This document shows, one piece after another, positions 55,484 through 64,000 of a DNA stretch of 64,000 bases. The notes under the pieces are model-generated. The model had not been told where the DNA came from. It was given only the letters and a program-made list of their open reading frames with translations, and did no database searches. The stretch comes from Prochlorococcus sp. AG-363-O15 (GTDB lineage Bacteria; Cyanobacteriota; Cyanobacteriia; PCC-6307; Cyanobiaceae), in contig QCFZ01000002.1 in assembly GCA_003278255.1 (NCBI GenBank), positions 62,001-126,000 on the forward strand, in the 5' to 3' direction. Made by a program: the position numbers and the translations under genes. How positions within the stretch are numbered: position 1 is the stretch's first letter; each line of letters begins with the position of its first letter.

Positions 55484-56218
55484 ATGTCTTCTCAAAAGCT
55501 TCAACGTTTTCAGGACCGCCCATTAGATGCTTTAAGGCCTTTCAAAGTGACAATGGATCCAATGGGTTTTTCATTGAGCTCATTGATTATTGAGACCGGT
55601 CAGACCTCCGTGCTTTGTAGCGTTTCTTTGGAGGAAGGCGTTCCTAGATGGCGTGAAGGTCAAGGCAAAGGATGGCTTAGTGCGGAATATCGCTTACTTC
55701 CCGGTTCTACGCCTCAAAGGCAAAAACGAGAACTTCTCAAGCTTTCAGGACGGACTCAGGAGGTTCAACGTTTAATTGGTCGCAGTCTTAGGGCAGTTAT
55801 TGATATGAAATCTTTAGGAGAGAAGACCCTTTTGATTGATTGCGATGTGATTCAAGCGGATGCAGGTACCAGAACTGCTGCAATAACGGGTGCTTGGATA
55901 GCACTGAAGATGGCAACGAATCGTTTAATGAAGGAGGGTTTTTTAAATCAGGAGCCTTTAAAAGCACAAGTTGCTGCTGTTTCTGTAGGGATTTTGAAGG
56001 GCACTCCTTTACTTGATCTTGATTACAAAGAAGATTCTCAAGCGGATGTGGATTGCAATGTAGTGATGGATTCCAATGGTGGGTTGCTGGAAGTTCAAGG
56101 AACAGCAGAAAGAGCCCCATTTAATAAGGCTAGTTTTTATCAATTGATTGATTTGGCTGAGCAAGGGATTCAGCGTTTACATGCTGCTCAGATTGTTGCT
56201 TTAAGAGAGAAAGGTTAA
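55484..56218 (+). CDS. rph: Ribonuclease PH
   Basis: Phosphorolytic 3'-5' exonuclease that trims tRNA 3' ends. 244 residues from ATG 55484. Motifs: [43 protein letters not shown] (phosphate/RNA site), [49 protein letters not shown] and the C-terminal [19 protein letters not shown]. An earlier in-frame start (55412) adds unrelated residues. ntcA follows. Confidence 0.96.
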   Translation: MSSQKLQRFQDRPLDALRPFKVTMDPMGFSLSSLIIETGQTSVLCSVSLEEGVPRWREGQGKGWLSAEYRLLPGSTPQRQKRELLKLSGRTQEVQRLIGRSLRAVIDMKSLGEKTLLIDCDVIQADAGTRTAAITGAWIALKMATNRLMKEGFLNQEPLKAQVAAVSVGILKGTPLLDLDYKEDSQADVDCNVVMDSNGGLLEVQGTAERAPFNKASFYQLIDLAEQGIQRLHAAQIVALREKG

Positions 56219-56222
56219 AAAC

Positions 56223-56264
56223 GTGTTTATTGCTACAAGGGGTTCTATATCCTCTCCTTAGCGT
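56223..56264 (+). promoter_or_regulatory. NtcA-type promoter upstream of ntcA
   Basis: GTG-N8-TAC at 56223-56236 matches the NtcA box GTA-N8-TAC except for one base. It is followed, after 22 bases, by TAGCGT (56259-56264), which fits the NtcA-type -10 box TAN3T at its canonical distance. ntcA starts at 56286, so autoregulation by NtcA/2-oxoglutarate is likely. The sequence match is seen; the function is inferred from known ntcA autoregulation. Confidence 0.65.
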
Positions 56265-56285
56265 CTTGGAATCTGCTTCGCGGTC

Positions 56286-57023
56286 ATGAAGGCCGGCGCA
56301 ATTCGCGGCTTTAGCCGCTATGCCCCTCAACAGAATGGATCAGCTGGTGCTGGTCTTGTCAATGATCACAATGTCCCTAATAGGACTCTTCTCGACGTAA
56401 TGCGAGCTCTTGATGGAGCTAGTAATGATGTAGTGGAGCGATCTAAAACTATATTTTTTCCTGGAGATCCAGCGGAAAGGGTCTATTTGATTAAAAGAGG
56501 TGCAGTCAAGCTTTCAAGAGTTTATGAATCAGGTGAGGAAATCACAGTTGCCTTGCTCAGGGAAAACAGTCTTTTTGGAGTTCTTTCGTTAATAACCGGA
56601 CATCGTTCTGATCGCTTTTATCACGCTGTTGCATTCACAAAAGTGGAAATGATTAGCGCCCCAGCAATTTCTGTTAAAAAGTCTATTGAAGAAGATACAT
56701 CAGTTGGATTGCTTTTACTGCAAGGCCTTTCTGGAAGGATTTTACAGACAGAAACGATGATTGAAACTCTTACTCATCGTGATATGTCCTCGCGATTAGT
56801 GAGCTTTCTCCTTGTACTGTGTAGGGATTTTGGAGTGCCAAGTGATATGGGTATAACGATTGATCTGCGCTTGTCACATCAAGCAATTGCTGAGGCCATA
56901 GGATCTACTCGTGTAACGATTACTCGATTATTAGGAGATTTACGAAATTCTGGATTGGTTCTGATTGATCGAAAGAAAATTACTGTTTTAGATCCAATCG
57001 CTCTTGCTAAGCGCTTTAACTGA
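56286..57023 (+). CDS. ntcA: Global nitrogen regulator NtcA
   Basis: CRP-family activator of nitrogen-assimilation genes, stimulated by 2-oxoglutarate and PipX. 245 residues: a variable N-terminus, an effector domain (about 55-165) with [35 protein letters not shown], and the DNA-binding helix-turn-helix [24 protein letters not shown] near the C-terminus. The TSS predicted from the upstream -10 box leaves a leader of about 15 bases. The first 45 residues are not in other NtcAs as far as I recall. Confidence 0.95.
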   Translation: MKAGAIRGFSRYAPQQNGSAGAGLVNDHNVPNRTLLDVMRALDGASNDVVERSKTIFFPGDPAERVYLIKRGAVKLSRVYESGEEITVALLRENSLFGVLSLITGHRSDRFYHAVAFTKVEMISAPAISVKKSIEEDTSVGLLLLQGLSGRILQTETMIETLTHRDMSSRLVSFLLVLCRDFGVPSDMGITIDLRLSHQAIAEAIGSTRVTITRLLGDLRNSGLVLIDRKKITVLDPIALAKRFN

Positions 57024-57085
57024 TTCTTTAAGGTTGATGATTGAATTAGGGGAGCTCACATAGCTTCTATAGCCCAAATATTCTT

Positions 57086-58048
57086 GTGACAGGTTGGTTG
57101 TTGATCATTTCCTTGCTTCTCCTAGGTGGCATTTTGTCCACTTTGGGGGATCGACTTGGTAGCAAGGTAGGGAAGGCTCGATTAACTATGTTTAATCTCA
57201 GGCCTAAAAAGACTGCTGTAGTTATCACAGTTCTTACAGGCAGTCTTATTAGTGCTCTTTCGCTTGGTTTAATGTTATTAGTTAGCCGGCAGTTAAGAGT
57301 TGGTTTGTTTAAACTTGATGATCTACAAAATAAGTTGAAAGAAAGTCGTATGGCTTTGGCTCCATTGCAAGAGGAAAGGAAGCTACTTGAAGCAAGAATT
57401 AATTCAGGAGAAAAGGAATTACAACAACTTGAGGAAAATCTAATTGCTTTAAGACGGGGTGATGTTGTTATTAGCAGTGGTCAGCTTTTGGCAAATGCGA
57501 AGATTAAATTAGAAAATCCTACTAATTCTAAAGAGGTGATTGATAGCTTGCTTCAAAAGGCAAACCTTGAGGCATATAGTAGGGTTAGGCCTGGAGAGAA
57601 GCCAAATAAACAGATACTTTTAGTTCCTCGTAATGATATTCAGCGCCTTGAAAAAATAATTATTAGAAAAGGAACATGGATTGTAAATATACGTTCAGCT
57701 GCAAATGTATTACTGGGGGAAAGACTGGTCTATGCGTTCCCTGAAGTGCGCCCTAATATTAGAGTAGTTAGTAGAAATGAAGTTATAACAAGTGCTTTGA
57801 TTCAAGAGAATGAGTTTAATTCAGATGCAATAAGAAAACGCATTAGGTTATTGCTTGCATCAACACTTGCAGAGGTAAAACGACGTGGGTCATTAAGTTC
57901 TGGACTGCAATTTGATGCTAATTCAATTAATAAGTTAGGAAAGGAGTTATTGAGACGTAAGTCGGGAGATGTTGAATTGGAAGCTGTGGCCTTGCGTAAC
58001 AGTGATACATCTGATCAAGTAGCAGTAAACCTGCGCTTTAAAGAATAA
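57086..58048 (+). CDS. DUF3084-type membrane protein
   Basis: 320 residues from a GTG. Two hydrophobic helices (GWLLIISLLLLGGILSTLGDRLG and TAVVITVLTGSLISALSLGLMLLVS) flank KVGKARLTMFNLRPKK, a conserved signature of this cyanobacterial family. A coiled coil (about 80-130) and a folded C-terminal domain follow. Function unknown. It is followed by a RuvC-fold gene 27 bases later. Confidence 0.82.
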   Translation: MTGWLLIISLLLLGGILSTLGDRLGSKVGKARLTMFNLRPKKTAVVITVLTGSLISALSLGLMLLVSRQLRVGLFKLDDLQNKLKESRMALAPLQEERKLLEARINSGEKELQQLEENLIALRRGDVVISSGQLLANAKIKLENPTNSKEVIDSLLQKANLEAYSRVRPGEKPNKQILLVPRNDIQRLEKIIIRKGTWIVNIRSAANVLLGERLVYAFPEVRPNIRVVSRNEVITSALIQENEFNSDAIRKRIRLLLASTLAEVKRRGSLSSGLQFDANSINKLGKELLRRKSGDVELEAVALRNSDTSDQVAVNLRFKE

Positions 58049-58075
58049 GCGTTTAAAGTTTTTTGTGCACACATT

Positions 58076-58513
58076 ATGACCAGAGTATTATCAATTGATC
58101 CGGGCAATAATAAGTGTGGTTTGTTGTTGGCAGATATTTCTGAACAAGTTGTTTTGGAGGGTAAAGTTGTTAGAAAGGAATTGGTAATTAATATAATTAA
58201 TTCTTGGTTGGAAAAAACTTCTTTTGAAAGAATATTTTTAGGCAATGGCACTTCAAGTGATTTTTGGAAGGACTATTTGACTAGCTTGATTGTAGTTCCA
58301 ATTCAAATTGTAGAAGAGAAAGGTACTACAATACGAGCTAGAGAACGTTATTGGGAACTTTGGCCACCGAATAGATTTCTTAAAGTTTTGCCTAGAGGAT
58401 TGCTTCTTCCACCGGATCAATTGGATGCGGTTGCAGCATTAGTCTTATTAGAAGATTGTCTAAATAGAAAATTTCAATGGCCTCAGAAACCTAATTTTAG
58501 AATTGAGCCCTAA
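58076..58513 (+). CDS. RuvC/YqgF-like RNase H-fold protein
   Basis: 145 residues. MTRVLSIDPGNNKCGLLL starts with the D-x-G strand typical of RuvC/YqgF resolvase-like folds (catalytic Asp near residue 8). A Glu in the middle (VEEKGTT) and LLPPDQLDAVAALVLLEDCL, with an Asp near the C-terminus, complete a plausible acidic triad. It is not a standard RuvC: it is shorter and lacks its DNA loops. It probably acts on nucleic acid, but the substrate is unknown. The stop overlaps the convergent DUF3146 gene. Confidence 0.72.
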   Translation: MTRVLSIDPGNNKCGLLLADISEQVVLEGKVVRKELVINIINSWLEKTSFERIFLGNGTSSDFWKDYLTSLIVVPIQIVEEKGTTIRARERYWELWPPNRFLKVLPRGLLLPPDQLDAVAALVLLEDCLNRKFQWPQKPNFRIEP

Positions 58514-58754
58514 CTGTAAATATATAATCACCACCAGGTTCCAGATGATAATCAGCCTTTATAAGAAACCTCATAAGTGCATCTTCAATCAATGCTCTAC
58601 CTAGTGAGGGCTCGATAGTTAATTCGCCACGATCGAATGACCATCTGAAATTCCATTCGAAGCCACCTGCTGTTACTTCTCCATCAAGACATTTGTCAGC
58701 AAAACTTTGGCGATGAACCATTACATGTGCTGTGGTTGTAGGTAAATTTCTCAT
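58497..58754 (-). CDS. DUF3146-type protein
   Basis: 85 residues matching the cyanobacterial DUF3146 pattern: TTTAHVMVHRQSFADKCLDGEVTAGGFEWNFRWSFDRGELTIEPSLGRALIEDALMRFL and DYIFTVRAQF. Beta-rich and soluble; unknown role. Lies 6 bases after pth on the same strand, and its 3' end overlaps the RuvC-fold gene by 17 bases. Confidence 0.8.
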   Translation of the reverse strand: MRNLPTTTAHVMVHRQSFADKCLDGEVTAGGFEWNFRWSFDRGELTIEPSLGRALIEDALMRFLIKADYHLEPGGDYIFTVRAQF

Positions 58755-58760
58755 TTATAT

Positions 58761-59366
58761 TTATTTTGGCTTAAAAGTATTTAATCGAGTTCCTGCTTTT
58801 TCAATCCCAAGCGTTTGAACCATAATTAATCCAATAAGCACTTCGTTAAGGACTTCATCAACCAGATGAGATTCTTGGCTAGTAAAGGATCCTAGAACAT
58901 GAGATATTGTCTTATCTTTTCGTTCTTGAGGGTCACAGGCTGGAGCACCAATGCCAATACGTAGACGGCAAAAATTTTGAGTGTTTAAATGCTGAATAGT
59001 GCTTTTAAGTCCATTATGACCTCCAGAACTTCCTTGGGTACGCAGTCTTAGACGTCCTAATGGTAAATCCATATCATCTACAACTACAAGTAGTTGGCTG
59101 ATTCCTAAATCGAACCAATCCAAGGCAGCACGAATAGCTTTGCCACTTTCATTCATATATGTGTTTGGCATTAGTAATCGAAGAGAATTATCACCAACTC
59201 CTATCTCAGCCAACATTCCATGTAATTTCTTATTCTGTTTAAAAGTAGTTGATTGCTTTATAGCCAACCTTTCAAGTGCCATAAATCCAATATTGTGTCT
59301 AGTTTTATTGTATTTTTTCCCTGGATTGCCTAACCCTACAAAAAGGCGGAAATCTCCAGTGCTCAT
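58761..59366 (-). CDS. pth: Peptidyl-tRNA hydrolase
   Basis: Recycles tRNA from prematurely released peptidyl-tRNA. 201 residues: VGLGNPGKKYNKTRHNIGFMALERLA (catalytic His), MPNTYMNESGKAIRAAL, VVVDDMDLPLGRLRLRTQGSSGGHNGLKSTI (Asp and Gly loop) and FCRLRIGIGAP. Normal length. tatA is just upstream. Confidence 0.97.
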   Translation of the reverse strand: MSTGDFRLFVGLGNPGKKYNKTRHNIGFMALERLAIKQSTTFKQNKKLHGMLAEIGVGDNSLRLLMPNTYMNESGKAIRAALDWFDLGISQLLVVVDDMDLPLGRLRLRTQGSSGGHNGLKSTIQHLNTQNFCRLRIGIGAPACDPQERKDKTISHVLGSFTSQESHLVDEVLNEVLIGLIMVQTLGIEKAGTRLNTFKPK

Positions 59367-59371
59367 TGCAC

Positions 59372-59665
59372 TTAATTATCAGAGGGGTCTTGAGATTTAG
59401 ATTTTTTGGGGACGAGATTCAAATCACTAGAGCTTGAATCAGTGAGAGAATTTTCGTTTTGTGCTGCTTCAGAGGTGTCTTCTGAGGCTGGTTCTTTCAT
59501 GGCTTTTTGAATTTCTTTCTCAAATTCATTGGAAGCTGCCTGAAAACCTTTCAAAGTCTTTCCAAGGGTTCGTCCCAATTCGGGTAAACGCTTGGGTCCA
59601 AAAACAATAAGTGCTAAGGCACCGATGACAGCTATCTCAGGCAAGCCAACGCCGAAGACGTTCAT
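59372..59665 (-). CDS. tatA: Twin-arginine translocase subunit TatA/E
   Basis: Pore-forming Tat subunit for folded proteins. 97 residues: an N-terminal membrane helix (LPEIAVIGALALIVFGP), the hinge FGPKRLPELGR, the amphipathic helix TLGKTLKGFQAASNEFEKEIQKAM, and a Ser/Asp-rich disordered tail. Between psbH and pth; the Tat genes are scattered in these genomes. Confidence 0.93.
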   Translation of the reverse strand: MNVFGVGLPEIAVIGALALIVFGPKRLPELGRTLGKTLKGFQAASNEFEKEIQKAMKEPASEDTSEAAQNENSLTDSSSSDLNLVPKKSKSQDPSDN

Positions 59666-59703
59666 TGGTGTCCTTAGCTCTTTTTTCTTAGATGGATATC
59701 AGC

Positions 59704-59904
59704 TCAAACGCCATTCCAATCAACTGAGAAGCCTTCTAGAAGTAAGGATTGGTTATAAACCTGAAGCATGATCACCAAGAAAATGAGGAGTGAAACACCT
59801 ACTAATGCCATGACAGGAACGGCTCCCCAGCCAGGTACTACTTTGCCTTGGCCAGAATTACCAATGGATTTGAGTAGGCTTCCGATCGCAGTTTTTTGTC
59901 CCAT
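59704..59904 (-). CDS. psbH: Photosystem II subunit PsbH
   Basis: Small PSII subunit near CP47 and QB. 66 residues: the polar N-terminus with [20 protein letters not shown], one membrane helix ([20 protein letters not shown]) and the C-terminal [14 protein letters not shown]. Divergent from psbN by 85 bases, a classic arrangement in cyanobacteria. Confidence 0.97.
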   Translation of the reverse strand: MGQKTAIGSLLKSIGNSGQGKVVPGWGAVPVMALVGVSLLIFLVIMLQVYNQSLLLEGFSVDWNGV

Positions 59905-59989
59905 GGAGATGCTCGTGTCTCGGTTGATGTTGCGGTTTCGATATTGTATGGCTAATGCCCTTTAAATACTGATCTTGTAGACAGATTTG

Positions 59990-60130
59990 ATGCAAACTTC
60001 TTCTCCAGCGCTTTCTTTGGCAATAGTTTTGTTGGTCGCTTTGTTTGGGCTAACAGGTTTTGGTATCTACACATCCTTTGGCCCGCCATCAAAGCAGCTC
60101 GACGATCCTTTTGATGAGCATGATGATTAA
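59990..60130 (+). CDS. psbN: Photosystem II assembly protein PsbN
   Basis: 46 residues starting MQTSSPALSLAIVLLVALFGLTGFGIYTSFGPPSKQL, one membrane helix, and ending DDPFDEHDD. The GIYTSFGPPSKQLxDPF motif is the PsbN signature. Divergent from psbH. PsbN is an assembly factor for PSII rather than a stable subunit. Confidence 0.96.
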   Translation: MQTSSPALSLAIVLLVALFGLTGFGIYTSFGPPSKQLDDPFDEHDD

Positions 60131-60323
60131 AGGGATTTTGCTTTGTAGAGCTAGAAACCCTTGATATTTCCCATTCATGTCCTTTGGGCTTTTGAAAAAA
60201 TTATTGTTTTTAGTAATTCTTCATCTGGACTTATTGGTTGTAATGGATTGATGGGGAAAAGATGGTGAAATCCACAGAAATCGAGCCTAGCGACTGCAAA
60301 ACATTTCAATCCACGCCAATAGA

Positions 60324-60343
60324 GGGGTGTGAACCCCCTTTTT
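60324..60343 (+). terminator. Likely psbN terminator
   Basis: GGGGT-GTGA-ACCCC (5-bp stem, 4-base loop) followed by C and five T's, about 190 bases after psbN. The gap between psbN and psbI has no convincing gene. Confidence 0.55.
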
Positions 60344-60406
60344 GATGGTGGGTTGCCCTTAAAGCCCCATAAGATGTCTTTGCTTCCATAGACGTGGTTG
60401 GTATCT

Positions 60407-60535
60407 ATGCTCGCTCTCAAGATTTCCGTATACACGGTCGTCTTCTTCTTTGTTGGGATTTTTCTGTTTGGCTTTTTGGCAAGCGACCCAACTAGAACAC
60501 CTGCAAGAAAGGATTTAGAAAGTCCTCAGGACTAA
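60407..60535 (+). CDS. psbI: Photosystem II subunit PsbI
   Basis: 42 residues starting [37 protein letters not shown]. This is the PsbI signature: one membrane helix and the polar DPxRTPxRxDLE tail. It binds next to D1 and aids PSII dimer and reaction-centre assembly. Its stop codon is part of the hairpin at 60530-60557. Confidence 0.97.
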   Translation: MLALKISVYTVVFFFVGIFLFGFLASDPTRTPARKDLESPQD

Positions 60536-60590
60536 AAAATCAATTGATTTTTTAGTCACACCACACACTGGACAGGCTTTGTCCAGTGTG
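60530..60590 (+). terminator. Two hairpins behind psbI
   Basis: A perfect 14-bp AT-rich palindrome (60530-60557, including the psbI stop and a T6 run) is followed by an 11-bp hairpin (60564-60574 with 60580-60590, loop GGCTT). The first looks like a terminator; the second lacks a T tract. Together they may stop or process the psbI transcript. Confidence 0.7.
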
Positions 60591-60635
60591 GAACAACCTC
60601 ATGTCAAGATCACAAGCCGAATGAGGTAGTTTTTG

Positions 60636-63587
60636 GTGGCTATAAGCCCCCACATTTGGCTTGCAGGACTTCTCACCTCTGGAGGGGTGACTGCTTTATA
60701 TTTTCCTGCTTTAGCAGCTTCTGAAAAAGTTGCTGATTCTGTATTGGTTAAAGAAAATCCTTTAGTTCTTCCAACAAAAAAAGATCAATTAACTCCTCCA
60801 GCCGAATTAAAACTCAAAGCTGATAGACAGACTTACGATATTCGTCAAAAACTTTTTATTGCTGAAGGACAGGTAAAGGTTTTTTTTAACGGTTCAATAT
60901 TGCAAGCAGATCGCATTGAATTTGATAATCAGTTTAAAACTCTTTTTGCTAGAGGAAGTGTACGTTATAAAAATCGCTATCAGTATTTACAGGCAAGTAC
61001 ATTTCGATATAGCTTTATTCAAAATGAAGGTGAATTAAAAGATGTATATGGAGTCATTGAGCTTAAAGATTTGACGAATGAAGTGAAGCCTAGATCTGTA
61101 GAGGAAAAAAAAAGTAATTTAACTAAACAGACGAGATCTTCTTCAGCTAAAAAACCAACTAATGGATTTCTGGAAAATGCTTTGCCCCCATTAAATTCTT
61201 GGTTATATCCTGCTAATAAATCACCACTTCTAGAGATAATAAGAAAAGGTAAGTTTGATTCGGACCGCATAGCGTGTCCTCCTGCTTTACCTCCAATCCC
61301 AGACTGGCGTCCATCTCCATGGGCTTTTACTGTTTGGGGTGGCCAGATGATTGACTCTAAATTTGGAGAGACTTTTTTATTTGAAGGCCAGTCTCGTCAA
61401 GAATATTTAATTGGTCTTGGTATAGGAAAAAGAATTTATAGGAATGGACCAATTGAAATTGAGTTAGAAGCAGATATCTTTCGACATGCAGCAACAAAAC
61501 AGGCAGGTGGTGGTTTTAATCAGTCAGTTCCTTTTGCAGATACTTCTGCACAAAATTTTTTAGAGGGTGTTTTAGGTGTTGGATTACGACTTTGGCTACG
61601 CCCATGGTTGAGTGTGGCAGTGATTGAAGGTGTTAGTTATAATGATTCTTCTAGTAATTATGAAAAAACTTATAGAGATAAGTATGCCAAATTCTTAAAT
61701 TATTTGAGCTTTGAAATAGAAGCAGCTATAGCTAAGAAACTGTCATTGGTTGGAAGGATTCATCATCGTTCAGGCGTATACGGTACTTTTGGTGGTGCTG
61801 AGGAAGGAAGTAATGCCTATTTATTAGGATTGAGAATGCGTTGGGGCGAGGATGAAAAGCCGCAAAAGATTGCTCTGCCAGCCCCTCTTGGATGTGATTT
61901 TCAGAATAAAAGAAGCGAACAGATAATTAGCCTTCCAAGTTCTTTTTACCAGAATTCTTCACCTTCAATTCAAGAATCAAATCGAAAAGCATTAATAAGT
62001 AAGATTGATCAAAGAATATCAAATGTTAAATTTGATGATGGAGTTAAAATTCAGGCGAAGGTTGGTTCATCTAGAAGTGTAAGGAATGATGGAATAGGTA
62101 ATCAATTTAGTAGGCTTCAATCTAATAGGTTTATAACTGGTTCAATTACTCGATGGAGGATTCAAGCTTCAAAAGTCATTGTTAATTCAAGCGGATGGAA
62201 AGCTGATCGAGTAAGTTTTTCTAATGATCCTTTTACTCCAACTCAGACAAGAATTGATGCAAAAGATGTTGTTATAAGAGAGGATGAGAATGGCGATATC
62301 TTAATAGAAAGTGCAAGTAATAAATTAATAGTTGAAGAGAGGCTAAGTTTTCCAGTTACGCGAAAGAAGAAAATCAAGAGGGAAGAGGTGGAAAATAGAT
62401 GGGTTTTAGGTGTAGATGAAAAAGATAGGGATGGTTTCTACATAGGACGTAATATGAAACCTTTTGCAATTGGCGATAGATATACTCTTTCTTTGCAGCC
62501 TCAATTTCTTGTTCAGCGATTTTTAAAAGGTAAAACAAATAGCTATCTTAAAAAAGGAGATTCAGCTAAAAGTAAAAAGAGCAATCAAAAAATCAATTTC
62601 AGTGATTGGTTGGGATTAAAAGCAGAATTGGGAGGGAGTACCTTTGGTTGGGATGTAATGATAAATGCCAATATAAGTACTTGGAACACCAATAGATTTG
62701 CTGATGGCTCGAGGTATTGGTCAAGGATAAAGAAGGCTTTTGATTTCCCTATTCTAAATGAAGTTGATATTAATTTGTTTGGTGCTTATAGATATCGAGC
62801 TTGGAATGGTTCTCTTGGAGAAACTGATATATATTCAGCTTATGGAGCTTTTCTCGAGAAGAAAGGTTCATGGAAATGGTCTAAATTAAGTAACAGTTAT
62901 TTATTAAGACTAGGAGCTGGTAATTATCGAGCAGAAGAATTTGGCGAAGGAAACCTGGCTAGCCTCTGGAGAACTAACTTTTATGGTGTAATTAATAGTA
63001 GTTATCCTATATGGATTGGAAGCAAGGCAGACTTAACCCATAATTATGCCTTTCGTTATTCGCCGCGAGCTATTGTTCCTGGCCTAACATTAAATTCAAG
63101 AATTAGATCAATTTATTCGGCTTATGGAGATGGAAAAAGCTTAAATACTATTAGCTTTTCAGCAGGACCTACGTTGGTTCTTGGAACTTTTAGCAAGCCA
63201 TATCTTGACTATACTAAAGTCTCAATCTTTGCTGGTGCAACTATCAAACAAGGCTCCAGCCCTTTCGATTTTGATGAGGCGATAGATCTCAAGACATTAG
63301 GAATAGACTTTACTCAGCAAATAGCAGGTCCTTTATTAATTAATACTGGTTTAGAGTTGAATATTGATAAAGAATCTAAATACTTTGCTAAAGCAACAAA
63401 TTCAAAGGTTGAGTTGATTTGGCAAAGACGTTCATATGACTTTACTTTATATTATAGACCTTATGAGAGGGTTGGGGGATTTAAAGTTAATCTCAATAAT
63501 TTTAATTTTGATGGACCTGGGCTACCTTTCATGCCTTATAAATTTGATCATCAAGATATTCATCTTGATGATCAAATAATGCCCTAG
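60636..63587 (+). CDS. DUF3769 outer-membrane protein (LptD-related)
   Basis: About 984 residues from GTG 60636. An N-terminal hydrophobic segment (probable signal peptide), then an LptA/OstA-like strand-rich domain (LKADRQTYDIRQKLFIAEGQVKVFFNGSILQADRIEFDNQFKTLFARGSVRYKNRYQ). After it comes a linker rich in Lys, Ser and Pro, then long beta-strand regions of a barrel ending with RSYDFTLYYRPYERVGGFKVNLNNFNF. The pattern fits the cyanobacterial DUF3769 family, seen as relatives of LptD. It probably inserts lipopolysaccharide or works as an outer-membrane assembly protein. Confidence 0.82.
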   Translation: MAISPHIWLAGLLTSGGVTALYFPALAASEKVADSVLVKENPLVLPTKKDQLTPPAELKLKADRQTYDIRQKLFIAEGQVKVFFNGSILQADRIEFDNQFKTLFARGSVRYKNRYQYLQASTFRYSFIQNEGELKDVYGVIELKDLTNEVKPRSVEEKKSNLTKQTRSSSAKKPTNGFLENALPPLNSWLYPANKSPLLEIIRKGKFDSDRIACPPALPPIPDWRPSPWAFTVWGGQMIDSKFGETFLFEGQSRQEYLIGLGIGKRIYRNGPIEIELEADIFRHAATKQAGGGFNQSVPFADTSAQNFLEGVLGVGLRLWLRPWLSVAVIEGVSYNDSSSNYEKTYRDKYAKFLNYLSFEIEAAIAKKLSLVGRIHHRSGVYGTFGGAEEGSNAYLLGLRMRWGEDEKPQKIALPAPLGCDFQNKRSEQIISLPSSFYQNSSPSIQESNRKALISKIDQRISNVKFDDGVKIQAKVGSSRSVRNDGIGNQFSRLQSNRFITGSITRWRIQASKVIVNSSGWKADRVSFSNDPFTPTQTRIDAKDVVIREDENGDILIESASNKLIVEERLSFPVTRKKKIKREEVENRWVLGVDEKDRDGFYIGRNMKPFAIGDRYTLSLQPQFLVQRFLKGKTNSYLKKGDSAKSKKSNQKINFSDWLGLKAELGGSTFGWDVMINANISTWNTNRFADGSRYWSRIKKAFDFPILNEVDINLFGAYRYRAWNGSLGETDIYSAYGAFLEKKGSWKWSKLSNSYLLRLGAGNYRAEEFGEGNLASLWRTNFYGVINSSYPIWIGSKADLTHNYAFRYSPRAIVPGLTLNSRIRSIYSAYGDGKSLNTISFSAGPTLVLGTFSKPYLDYTKVSIFAGATIKQGSSPFDFDEAIDLKTLGIDFTQQIAGPLLINTGLELNIDKESKYFAKATNSKVELIWQRRSYDFTLYYRPYERVGGFKVNLNNFNFDGPGLPFMPYKFDHQDIHLDDQIMP

Positions 63588-63628
63588 ATTTCTTATTGTG
63601 AGAAGTTGCTTTCCTTAAGTTATTACTA

Positions 63629-64000
63629 TTAACTCATTGACTTGAAATTATTGAGATAAGGCAATTTATTCATTGTAGTTATTAATTCATTCTTTTTTGA
63701 TAAGAGTTGAGCGGTTGTATCCCATTGCCCCTTTAATAGCATCTCCTGAAAACCAGTTTCTATATTAACTTTCCATTCTCTAGATATATTTTTGATCAGG
63801 CAATTGGCAATATCAACCTTCCATACTTGGTTTGGTTGATTATGTATTTCTTTTTGAATGGCGCGTATTGAACTTGCTGAAGTTGTCATACATGGAATAC
63901 CTAGTGCTAAACAGTTCCCAAAGAAAATTTCAGCAAAGCTTTGACCTATAATTGCTCTAATACCCCATCTCATTAGTGCTTGGGGTGCATGTTCTCTACT
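63629..64000 (-). CDS. leuD: 3-Isopropylmalate dehydratase small subunit (N-terminus cut by window edge)
   Basis: Swivel subunit of LeuCD in leucine synthesis. The visible part begins inside [37 protein letters not shown] (the [11 protein letters not shown] and FAEIFFGN signatures) and continues to the end of the swivel domain. About 123 codons are present, and the start lies beyond the right edge. Convergent with the DUF3769 gene. Confidence 0.95.
   Translation of the reverse strand, partial: SREHAPQALMRWGIRAIIGQSFAEIFFGNCLALGIPCMTTSASSIRAIQKEIHNQPNQVWKVDIANCLIKNISREWKVNIETGFQEMLLKGQWDTTAQLLSKKNELITTMNKLPYLNNFKSMS

Noticed and set aside
60175-60435. 86-codon minus-strand frame between psbN and psbI
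   Set aside because: It overlaps the psbI start antisense, has no ribosome site and no recognisable domain.

Overview
The window is chromosomal DNA of a marine picocyanobacterium, almost certainly a low-GC Prochlorococcus. Evidence: AT-rich sequence with very short intergenic gaps; photosystem II genes psbA, psbO, psbH, psbN and psbI; CP12; the global nitrogen regulator NtcA; Ycf20- and Ycf66-type proteins; many proteins seen only in cyanobacteria (DUF2555, DUF3084, DUF3146, DUF3177, DUF3769 types); and a gene order typical of this genus. The strain is not determined. There is no phage, IS element, CRISPR array or genomic-island signature. This is mostly core genome.

Layout. 1-5.6 kb: pyrD (cut by the window edge), rnhA, a small RNA of the cyanobacterial Yfr2/Yfr4 type, then the minus-strand ribosomal/secretion operon secE-nusG-rplK-rplA-rplJ-rplL with two RNA leaders. 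5.6-13 kb: clpB2-type chaperone, gloA, eno, an ABC1/UbiB kinase-like protein and two small conserved genes. 13-17.3 kb: a TrxB-like flavoprotein that seems to lack its pyridine-nucleotide site, and an inorganic-carbon cluster of a SulP/BicA-like transporter, an SbtA-like transporter and the PII-like SbtB. 17.4-24 kb: dnaJ-like, hemB, a VOC protein, mutS2, obg, a small protein and CP12. 24-29.4 kb: ABC-F ATPase, DUF2301 membrane protein, glutathionyl-hydroquinone-reductase-like GST, aspartoacylase-like protein, a lipoprotein and a small overlooked ORF.

29.5-38.6 kb: psbA; aroC, which has an apparent frameshift in a run of nine G; a ribbon-helix-helix-like protein with a histone-like tail; ftsH, sat, psbO, coaBC, a DUF2555 protein and tRNA-Ala(CGC). 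38.7-48.7 kb: small conserved proteins, pyrB, a compositionally mosaic mpg, a 47-residue membrane protein, a creatininase-family protein, gatC, crtR, tRNA-Leu(UAG), ycf66, ileS and a DUF3177 protein. 48.7-64 kb: FIST sensor-like protein, trmB, a soluble-type lytic transglycosylase, a membrane thioredoxin, thyX-dcd-cobO, rph, ntcA with a visible NtcA-type promoter, DUF3084, a RuvC-fold protein, a DUF3146 protein, pth, tatA, psbH, psbN, psbI, a DUF3769 outer-membrane protein and leuD (cut by the window edge).

How the genes fit together: photosystem II structure and assembly (psbA, psbO, psbH, psbN, psbI, ftsH, crtR), carbon acquisition and Calvin-cycle control (bicA/sbtA/sbtB, CP12), thymidylate supply without ThyA (dcd makes dUTP, ThyX methylates dUMP), sulfate activation (sat) and translation. 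I found no clear-cut new multi-gene system. The most unusual points are the aroC G9 frameshift, the nucleotide-site-deficient TrxB-like protein, the CobO-like protein without a P-loop, the GC step inside mpg, and the histone-tailed small protein.
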